From contig CATLGL010000029.1 of the NCBI GenBank assembly GCA_949935895.1, positions 1-14,718 on the forward strand: a stretch of 14,718 nucleotides of DNA, given 5' to 3'. Of this stretch, positions 8,353 to 14,718 are shown one piece after another. The first letter of the stretch is position 1. Each line of letters begins with the position of its first letter. The translations under genes were made by a program, and so were the position numbers. The notes under the pieces are model-generated. The model saw only the letters and a list, made by a program, of their open reading frames with translations. It did no database searches and had not been told where the DNA came from. The DNA is from an uncultured Clostridia bacterium. GTDB lineage: Bacteria; Bacillota; Clostridia; TANB77; CAG-508.

Positions 8353-9641
8353 TTATAGTTTCCTTTCCTTATTTTGTATACTTTTTCCTGCAGTATATCC
8401 TGTAGAATATGCAATTTGTAAATTAAAACCGCCTGTATAAGCATCTACATCTAAAATCTCTCCTGCAAAATATAGCCCTTTTACTTTTTTCGATTCCATA
8501 GTAGAGGAATCTACTTCTTTTACGTCAATTCCTCCTGCTGTAATAATTGCCTCTTCTATTTCTCCAAATCCTTTTATTGTTAATTCAAAATGCTTTAATA
8601 ATCTAACTAATTTTTGTCTTTCCTTTTTGGTAATTTCATTTACTTTTTTTTCAGGTGATATTTCTGATAATATTATGATTGCTTCAATCATTTTTTTTGG
8701 TAGTAACTCATCTAAGCTATTTTTAAATTGTCTATTTTTATTTTCTTCAAAATCTTTTATGATTCTTTTATCTAATACTTCTTCTGACAGAGCAGGTTTT
8801 AAATCAATTTGTAATAATATTTTATCTTCTTTTAAAAAAGTTTCTACCTGTTTCATTCGTAATAAATGAGCAGAACTACTTAAAATAATTGGACCAGACA
8901 CTCCGCAAATGTGTAAATAACATTTCTCCAAAGTCCTCATATATGATTTTTTTCTTGTCTTTTTCTAATAATTGAATGGCAACATTTTTTAAACTTAATC
9001 CAGCTAAATCCTTACATAATTTGCTTTGTTTACAAACCAGAGATACTAAAGATGGTTTTATTGGTATAATTGTGTGTCCTAATTTTTTAGCAAACTCATA
9101 TCCATCTCCTGAAGAACCTGTTTTAGAATAACTTTTCCCACCTGTTGCTAAAACAATACAATCTGCCTTTATAAAATAATCTTCTTGTGTTTTTCTGTCT
9201 TTACATATAACACCCTCTACTGTATCTTTATCGGTTCTTATTTGCATTACTTGTGTATTTGTTTTTATTTCTACTCCATTTTGCTTTAATTCTTGAAGTA
9301 ATGCTTCTAATACATCTACTGAGCGATTTGAAACAGGAAAAATTCGATTTCCTCTTTCTTGTTTGGTTTTTACTCCATGCTTTTGTAATAAATTTACGAT
9401 GTCTTGATTAGTAAAATTGGAAAACGCACTATATAGAAATTTTCCATTTCCTGGTACATTAGAAATAAATTCTTCTATTGGTAATCCGGCTTGTAATATT
9501 ACATCTACCTTTTCCAGTAATCAATAACTTTTTTCCACACTTCTCTGTTTTTTCTAATAACAAAACTCGATTACCACCTTTACTTGCTCCAATTGCAGCA
9601 AGCATTCCTGCTGGTCCTCCTCCTATAATCACTACCTTCAT
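8353..9641 (-). CDS. HI0933-family NAD(P)/FAD-dependent oxidoreductase with two CGGN sites
   Basis: A cytoplasmic flavoprotein of the HI0933/YhiN (BaiN-like) family; the substrate is unknown. Skipping C at 9488 and 8905 joins three pieces into 428 residues, normal length. Motifs: N-terminal FAD-binding GGGPAGM (7-13), LLLEKTEKCGKKLLITGKGRCN (about 27-48, family hallmark), IVLATGGKSY in the middle, FTHLGVSGP across the second site and GLYFAGEILDVDAYTGGFNLQ near the C-terminus, which closes the FAD site. The start ATG is preceded by AGGAG that overlaps the stop of the upstream PLP-enzyme gene, with a gap of nine bases, so the two are co-transcribed and probably coupled. The middle portion between the sites has no start codon near its beginning, so it can only be made by reading through the site. 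Confidence 0.9.
8902..8905 (-). other. CGGN site 6 (CGGA): glycine in the HI0933 THxGxSGP motif
   Basis: The coding strand reads CAT TTG C GGA GTG TCT. Skipping C gives THLGVSGP, the family's usual FTHFGxSGP. Zero frame runs on for only a few codons to a stop. Confidence 0.92.
9485..9488 (-). other. CGGN site 7 (CGGA) in the HI0933 flavoprotein
   Basis: The coding strand reads ACA AGC C GGA TTA CCA. Skipping C continues GRCNIT into SGLPIEEFIS, as expected for the family (GRCNxTN then xEEF). Zero frame ends in TAA eight codons after the CGG. Confidence 0.9.
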
Positions 9642-9650
9642 CTTCTTCTC

Positions 9651-10899
9651 CTATTCTCTCATATTACTAATTGCTTTTAACACCCCTAATTTTCCATATT
9701 CATATGTTAGTCCGACCCTGCATAAAAGCTACAAATGGTGGTCTAATTGGTGCATCACAAGATAACTCTATTGATGAACCTTGTGTAAAAGCTCCTGCTG
9801 CCATAATAACTTGGTCTGTATATCCAGGCATGTCCCATGGCTCTGGAATAGAATTTGAATCAATTGGAGAACCCATTTGAATTCCTTGGCAAAATTTAAT
9901 TAAATCTTCTTTATTGCCAAACTCAATAGTTTGTACAATATCTGCTCTTTTTTCATTAAATTTAGGAGAAGTATGATATCCTAATTTTTCTAACATTAAA
10001 CTTGCAAATACTGCTGTTTTTAAACTACTTGCCACAACACTTGGTGCAAAAAATAAGCCTTGTAAAATTTGTTTATTGATACCTAATGTTGGTCCTACCT
10101 CTTTTCCAAGACCAGGTGATGTTAAACGTTCTGAAGCAAGAGCCACTAAATCTTTTCTTCCTGCAATATATGCACCATTTGGTGCAATTCCTCCTCCTAA
10201 GTTTTTAATTAAAGAACCAACCATAACATCTGCACCTACTTGTAATGGCTCTTTTGTTCCTACAAACTCACAATAGCAATTGTCTATCATAATAATAATA
10301 TTCGAATCTATTTGTTTTATTATTTTTATAATTTCTTCTAATTTTTCAATACTAATACTTTTTCTTAAACTATATCCCCTTGAACGTTGTATCTCAATTA
10401 GTTTAATGCCTCCTTGTTGTATTCTATTTACAATTTTTTCTTTATCAAATTCTTGCTCTACTAAATCAATTTGCTCATATTGAATTCCAAATGATTTTAA
10501 TGAACTTGAATTTTCACAAATTCCAATAACAGAATCTAATGTATCATATGGTTTTCCACATATACTAAGCATCGTATCTCCTGGTCTTAAAAATGCAAAT
10601 AATGCCACTGTTAACGCATGTGTTCCAGAAATAAACTGTCCACGAACTAAACTGTCTTCAGCTCCTAATACTTTTGAAAAAATAGCCTCTATTGCTTCTC
10701 TGCCAACGTCTCCATAGCCATACCCTGTTGTTGCATTAAAATGCATATCTGAAACATGATTATCACGAAAAGCTTGTAATACTTTTAAGCTGTTTGCTTC
10801 ACAAATTTCATCTATCTGCTCAAATATCGATTTTACCTCTTGTTCAACTTCTTTTGCTAAATTTACTATCTCCTGTTTTATTCCAAATTCTTGATACAT
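9651..10899 (-). CDS. PLP-dependent methionine gamma-lyase/Alum_res family enzyme with one CGGN site
   Basis: A fold-type I PLP enzyme of the family annotated as methionine gamma-lyase-like or aluminium resistance protein. The true substrate is unproven. The PLP lysine is in GSLIKNLGGG (Lys232 counting from the chosen start), with IDNCYCEF before it and FISGTHA in the N-terminal part. In the normal code the protein ends soon after a CGG at 9714. Skipping that C extends it by about 17 codons as QGGLTYEYGKLGVLK to a TAG at 9653-9651, the usual family C-terminus, giving 415 residues. I chose the ATG at 10899 (MYQEFGIKQE) because GAGGAG sits six bases upstream; an in-frame ATG at 10917 overlaps that site. 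It is the first gene of the operon with the flavoprotein and yigZ. Confidence 0.9.
9711..9714 (-). other. CGGN site 8 (CGGA): glycine near the end of the PLP enzyme
   Basis: The coding strand reads CAG GGT C GGA CTA ACA. Skipping C gives QGGLTYE, the conserved C-terminal signature of the family. Zero frame gives GRTNI-stop. Here the unshifted product would be nearly full length, so this site was found only by comparing with the family ending. Confidence 0.9.
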
Positions 10900-10925
10900 T
10901 TTTTCTCCTCTTTTCATATTATTTG

Positions 10926-10958
10926 AGGCACGGTAAAATGACTATTTTTTCCGTGCCT
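10926..10958. terminator. Hairpin between the WG-repeat gene and the PLP-enzyme gene
   Basis: AGGCACGG (10926-10933) pairs with CCGTGCCT (10951-10958), with an inner AAAAT/ATTTT stem and a GACT loop. The T-run (ATTTTTTAATTTTT) follows it on the plus strand, so as a classical intrinsic terminator it points right, against all the genes. For minus-strand transcripts it is a strong hairpin with A-run before and no U-run after, ending about 27 bases before the PLP-enzyme start. Confidence 0.65.
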
Positions 10959-10963
10959 ATTTT

Positions 10964-12726
10964 TTAATTTTTCACATCATTTGTGTAATAACTTTCACCA
11001 TATCCATAATAAACCTTGTAATATGGTCCAATAAATTCTGGTTCTCTGTTCGTTTCTTCTATTTTATAAATTGGATTGACAATAATGTTGCCTTTTGAGT
11101 CTACTACTCCCCATTTGCCATCTTTTTGAATTCCAGCAAAACCATATTCATTAGAAGGCGTAGTTCTATCATAAATAAAATCTACTACTACATTATTATT
11201 TTCATCTACAATTCCCCATTTGTCATCTTTCTTTTGGGAATGTAATCTTCCTACAAATATTTTTATTGGGTCTAATGCATTTCCTTGTAAATCAAAATAC
11301 TTTACTTCCTCTTGAGATAAAGCTTCAATGTATTGGTCATAAGAATATATAAATACATTTTTCTTTGTATAGATTTTGTCTAATTTGGCAGAATATAAGT
11401 CTGTTATATCCTCTTTTAATATTTTAGCTTCAATTACATTTGCATTATTTACTTGTTGTAGTACTTCATACTTAAACTCTACTTTAGTATTCCCTTTTAT
11501 ATCTACAATTCCTAAATATCCCTCTTCATTTGCTGCAATAAAATATTCATCATATAAATATTCTAAGTATCGATATATATGGTTTAGCAATACTTTCCCT
11601 TGTGAATTCACAATTCCATATTTTCCTTGTGAGTCAACCGTTATGAAATAATTTTTATTACTTGTTCTTAATACTGATTCATACTGATTTTGCTCTACCT
11701 GTTTTCCTTCTGCATTAAAATAAACTGTAGTTCCATCAAATCTAATTGCTTGTAAGTAAACTCCTTTAACATTGATTTGCTCATATTCTAATGGAATAAT
11801 TTCCTTTCCATCAATATTAGCAACTCCCATATTAGAACCTCTTTTTAGAATAAATGTATTATTATAATCATCATATTCTATATTTTGATAGGAATAATCA
11901 ATAATTTGTTTTCCATTTTTCACTATACCCATTTGTCCATTTTGGTTTACAATTAAATATACTGACTTAGAATCATCTAGCTCTAATATACGATAAATAG
12001 AATGATAGTGTTCTTCTAATACCTTTTCTAATTTATAATTGATATAGCCATAACGATATCCCTCTCCGTGTTTTTAAAGTCACAATATAACCGAGATAAT
12101 GCATATTTTTGTTCTTCATCATAATAACCATCTGCAACTACTTCATCGTATTGTATTTTAATAATATTGGCACCTTTTTGATTGATTACTCCATATTTTC
12201 CATTTTGCTTTACTCTCATTTCTCCTTCTTTGTTTTCTAAACCTTCTATTTCTTCATAAATTGCTTTTGTTATAATCTTTCCTTCATAGTCTATTAATCC
12301 ATATTTTCCATTTTGCTTATAACGTAACACTGTTTTTTCATAAGGGATACTACTTGCAATTCCTCTTATATCAATTTGACTTACTTCTTCATATTTTGGA
12401 AATAAATTTTCTTTTTTATCATTTTGTGCTAGTGTTTTTCCATCTTTTTGTAAGATAAAAACAGCCTTTTCAGGATTTGGTATTTTTACATTATCATAAA
12501 TTGGAGCAATTAAAATTTCTCCTGTTACACTAATCACTCCCATTTTTCCATTTTGGTAAATTGGATAATATAAGTAAGTTGAAACCTCTTGTACTTCATA
12601 TTGTTTGTTTTTATAATTAATATAAAAACCAATCCCAAGTGTAAGTATTACAATAAGAGTAATCATAATGATAATAATTCCTAATTTCATTTTATAATTG
12701 CTATCAAATCCTAATTTTTTTTCCAT
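10964..12726 (-). CDS. Membrane-anchored WG-repeat protein with two CGGN sites
   Basis: Skipping C at 12093 and 12068 fuses two fragments and the stretch between them into a 586-residue protein. A short basic/polar N-terminus is followed by a hydrophobic segment (about 14-33, IIIIMITLIVILTLGIGF), then a run of WG-type repeats on the far side of the membrane. About ten units are visible, each of the form QNGKxGVI-x-GxIIxxxYDxI: QNGKMGVIS, QNGKYGLID, QNGKYGVIN, QNGQMGIVK, SQGKYGIVN, EEGYLGIVD, KDDKWGIVD and KDGKWGVVD. The repeats continue in register across the recoded join (ALSGYIVTLKTGEGYRYGYIN). WG-repeat proteins are surface or periplasmic proteins of unknown function. Its ATG is 3 bases after the stop of the CNNM-like gene, with AAGGAT in that gene's last codons, so the pair is coupled. 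Specific function unknown. Confidence 0.85.
12065..12068 (-). other. CGGN site 9 (CGGA) in the WG-repeat protein
   Basis: After correcting site 10 upstream, the strand reads AAA ACA C GGA GAG GGA. Skipping C gives KTGEGYRYGYIN and enters the long downstream frame. Confidence 0.85.
12090..12093 (-). other. CGGN site 10 (CGGT) in the WG-repeat protein
   Basis: The coding strand reads TTA TCT C GGT TAT ATT. Skipping C gives LSGYIVTLK, a normal WG-repeat strand. It lies 25 bases upstream of site 9. Only when both are skipped does the frame join. Confidence 0.85.
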
Positions 12727-12729
12727 TTT

Positions 12730-14052
12730 TTATCCTTCTTCCTCTTCTTCTGTTAGTTCTATATTATGATTTTTGCATGCTTTTACTTTTAAAATTCTTT
12801 TATCTTCATATTCTTCAATCTTATATGTTACTTTTTCTGTTTCAATTACTGGTTTTTCTTCATCTTCTGGAATCCTGCCTAACATATCTTGCAAATAGCC
12901 CGATAATGTTTCGTAATCTCCTTCTGGAATTTCAACATCAAGTATCTTCCTTAAATCATTAATGCTAACACTTCCACTAATATAATAGGTGTTTTCATCT
13001 ATTTTTTCATATTCTGTTTCAATTTCATCATATTCATCAAAAATATCACCTACTAATTCTTCTAAAATATCCTCCATTGTAACTAATCCCGCTGTTCCTC
13101 CAAATTCATCTAATACAATTGCTATTTGATTATTATTTTTTTGTAACTCCTTAAATACTTCATTGATTGGTTTTGACTGAGGCACAAAATAAGCTGGACG
13201 TATTATTGTTTTTAATTTAACATTTTTTTTGCTTTTTACATATTTTAATAAATCTTTTAAATATAAAACACCTTTAATTTCATCCACTGTGCCTTCATAA
13301 ACAGGAACTCTACTATACTTATATTCATCTAATTCTTCAACTAATTCATTAACATTTTGTTCTATATCTATAGCATAAATATCGGTTCGGTGTGTCATAA
13401 TTTCTGATACAGTAATATCATTAAATTCAAACACATTGTTAATCAATTTTTTCTCTTCTTCTTCAATAGAACCTTTCTCTTCTCCTTCATCTACCATCAT
13501 TTTAATTTCTTCTTCTGTTACAATCTCTTCATCTTTTTCTGAAACACCAAATAATTTTGAAACAATATTAGTAGAAGTGGTTAATAATTTTACAAATGGT
13601 ATGGTACCTAAATAAATAAAACGAATCACACCAATAGTAGCAAATGCTATTTTTTCATAATGCTTCATTGCTAAACGTTTTGGAACAAGTTCCCCAAATA
13701 CTAGGGTAAAAAAAGATAAGATAAGTGTAATAATAATAATTGCAATATTTTGCCATACCGATATACTAATACTTGGAATCCAACTATTTAAAATTGGGGC
13801 TAGCTTACTTGCAAAAGCATCTGATGCAAACGCACTAGATAAAAAACCTGCAAGTGTAATCCCTATTTGTATTGTTGCTAAAAAACGACTTGGATTCTCT
13901 AACATTTTCTTTATTTGTTTTGCCCTTTTATTCCCTTCCTTGGCTTGTTTTGCAATTTTAGTATCATTTAACGAAATAAAAGCAATTTCACTTGCTGCAA
14001 AATACGCATTTAATAAAATCAAAATCATTAAAACTACAATTTGCGATACCAT
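12730..14052 (-). CDS. CNNM/CBS/CorC-HlyC domain membrane protein
   Basis: A 440-residue membrane protein of the HlyC/CorC (DUF21-CBS) family, related to CNNM Mg2+ transporters and often annotated as hemolysin. Divalent cation export or sensing is the likely role, with Mg2+ or Co2+ the usual candidates. The N-terminal DUF21 region (about 1-200) has hydrophobic segments and the family motifs SEIAFISLND near 21-30 and FGELVPKRLAMKH. Two CBS modules follow: one around MTHRTDIYAIDI to GVLYLKDLLK, the second ending in IAIVLDEFGGTAGLVTMEDILEELVG. A CorC/HlyC C-terminal domain completes it. Length is normal. It follows a near-consensus promoter, with AAGGAAAATGAG before the ATG. No CGGN site; two out-of-frame CGGs (GCG GGA, TCG GGC) are read normally. 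Confidence 0.92.
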   Translation of the reverse strand: MVSQIVVLMILILLNAYFAASEIAFISLNDTKIAKQAKEGNKRAKQIKKMLENPSRFLATIQIGITLAGFLSSAFASDAFASKLAPILNSWIPSISISVWQNIAIIIITLILSFFTLVFGELVPKRLAMKHYEKIAFATIGVIRFIYLGTIPFVKLLTTSTNIVSKLFGVSEKDEEIVTEEEIKMMVDEGEEKGSIEEEEKKLINNVFEFNDITVSEIMTHRTDIYAIDIEQNVNELVEELDEYKYSRVPVYEGTVDEIKGVLYLKDLLKYVKSKKNVKLKTIIRPAYFVPQSKPINEVFKELQKNNNQIAIVLDEFGGTAGLVTMEDILEELVGDIFDEYDEIETEYEKIDENTYYISGSVSINDLRKILDVEIPEGDYETLSGYLQDMLGRIPEDEEKPVIETEKVTYKIEEYEDKRILKVKACKNHNIELTEEEEEG

Positions 14053-14082
14053 ATTCTCATTTTCCTTTCTTATTTAACACCT

Positions 14083-14111
14083 ATTATATCTTTACACCCA
14101 GTATCTGTCAA
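14083..14111 (-). promoter_or_regulatory. Consensus sigma-A promoter for the CNNM-WG operon
   Basis: The minus strand has TTGACA (14111-14106), exactly 17 bases, then TATAAT (14088-14083), both hexamers perfect, about 30 bases upstream of the ATG. Expected to be strong and constitutive. Confidence 0.9.
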
Positions 14112-14126
14112 TGTTTTTAACGTATT

Positions 14127-14718
14127 TTATTCTTTACTTGCCATTGGTAAATTCGGAATGTCAATTGTACCAACTTTTATTGAATCCATGTAATTTTTAT
14201 AGTCCTCTTGGTTCATTTGCAATTGTCTTGTTTCTCCTTCTAATATTTGGTTTTTTTCGAATTGCTCTTGTATTTGATTTCTATAATAATTTTCTTTGCT
14301 TAAATTTAAAAGATTCTTCTTTGTTATAGTATTGATAAAATGATTTACTTGATGTAAATTTGTTTCATTTGTCTGGTCTACAATTTCCTTTTGTAAATTC
14401 GTTGTATGTACATTCATAACCTCTGTTACATGGTTTTCTTGTATTACTTTATTTTCCTCAGTGACATTTACTTGTTTTTCCTTTATTGTTTGCTCTTGCG
14501 TTGTTAATTGCATATTGTATACATTTAATTCTATGGTCTTTTCATTTCCTTTTACTTCTATTGGTACCAATTCTTTTTGCAATTCTCCATATGAAGTCAT
14601 TACCTGTTTTAAATAGTATTTTCCTTTTTTTAATGATATATTTATACTTCCTTCTTCATTGGTTGTTAGCATTGCTATATAACTATTTTTGTTTTCATCT
14701 AATATCTCGAATTGATTA
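14127..14718 (-). CDS. Surface protein with SpaA/Cna-B type prealbumin-like domain, 5' end cut by window
   Basis: The open frame runs off the right edge, so the start is not seen. The visible N-terminal part (QFEILDENKN ... SYIAMLTTNEEGSINISLKKGKYYLKQ) has the strand pattern and GKYYLKQV motif of prealbumin-like SpaA/Cna-B repeats found in Gram-positive pilins and adhesins. After IELNVYN comes about 130 residues rich in Gln, Asn, Glu, Thr and Lys, predicted helical or coiled. The protein ends PNLPMASKE with no LPxTG motif, hydrophobic tail or basic end, so it is not a standard sortase substrate at its C-terminus. No CGGN site in the visible part. No terminator was recognised in the 16 bases before the next promoter. 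Confidence 0.7.
   Translation of the reverse strand, partial: NQFEILDENKNSYIAMLTTNEEGSINISLKKGKYYLKQVMTSYGELQKELVPIEVKGNEKTIELNVYNMQLTTQEQTIKEKQVNVTEENKVIQENHVTEVMNVHTTNLQKEIVDQTNETNLHQVNHFINTITKKNLLNLSKENYYRNQIQEQFEKNQILEGETRQLQMNQEDYKNYMDSIKVGTIDIPNLPMASKE

Noticed and set aside
49..14329. Many plus-strand open frames of 60-190 codons
   Set aside because: They lie opposite well-supported minus-strand genes, are low-complexity Phe/Ile/Ser/Leu-rich translations and lack family motifs or convincing ribosome binding sites.
27..14718. Stop-codon reassignment such as TGA read as Gly or Trp
   Set aside because: TGA ends the helicase gene normally, Trp is encoded by TGG, and the breaks are at CGG, not at stop codons.
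1..14718. tRNA or rRNA genes, CRISPR arrays, insertion sequences, prophage or attachment sites
   Set aside because: None was recognised. Gene order and content look like ordinary chromosomal housekeeping, and the predicted special tRNA is not in this window.

Overview
The window is very AT-rich. All twelve protein genes lie on the minus strand, and they include a clear spo0A. This fits an endospore-lineage Firmicute, probably an uncultured member of the Clostridia. The genus cannot be told from the sequence. Stop codons behave normally: TGA, TAA and TAG all end real genes.

Reading leftwards in the direction of transcription, the first gene is a 5'-truncated surface protein with a prealbumin-like repeat (14127-14718). 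Next, a near-consensus promoter (14083-14111) drives a CNNM/CBS/CorC-type membrane protein coupled to a membrane-anchored WG-repeat protein (10964-14052). An operon-like run follows: a PLP enzyme of the methionine gamma-lyase/Alum_res family, an HI0933-type flavoprotein and a YigZ/IMPACT protein (7731-10899). spo0A comes next with its own promoter and terminator (6684-7673), and then a PlsC-like acyltransferase (5844-6413). After that is a CtpE-like P-type ATPase overlapping trmB (2628-5642), a VanY-type carboxypeptidase with its own promoter and terminator (1612-2569), and a DbpA-like DEAD-box helicase (27-1583).

The outstanding signal is in decoding. Five of the twelve genes (ATPase, HI0933 flavoprotein, YigZ, Alum_res enzyme, WG-repeat protein) look broken by ten +1 frameshifts. 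All ten have the same form: one extra C directly before an in-frame glycine codon GGN, so the coding strand reads CGGN. Skipping that C restores every gene to full family length and restores conserved glycines. Examples are ASGSDAAR in the ATPase, THLGVSGP in the flavoprotein, EPSGTAG in YigZ and QGG in the PLP enzyme. I found no in-frame CGG that can be read as arginine anywhere in the window. The nine coding-strand CGG trinucleotides that straddle two codons cause no frame disturbance. Flanking codons show no shared slippery motif.

The simplest reading is that this organism has given up CGG as an arginine codon and decodes CGGN as a four-base glycine codon, or makes an efficient +1 shift at CGG. 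A tRNA-Gly with an enlarged anticodon loop would explain it. Neither that tRNA nor any other RNA gene is in this window, so the mechanism is inference. The pattern itself is directly visible. Gene coordinates below are for the reconstructed genes.
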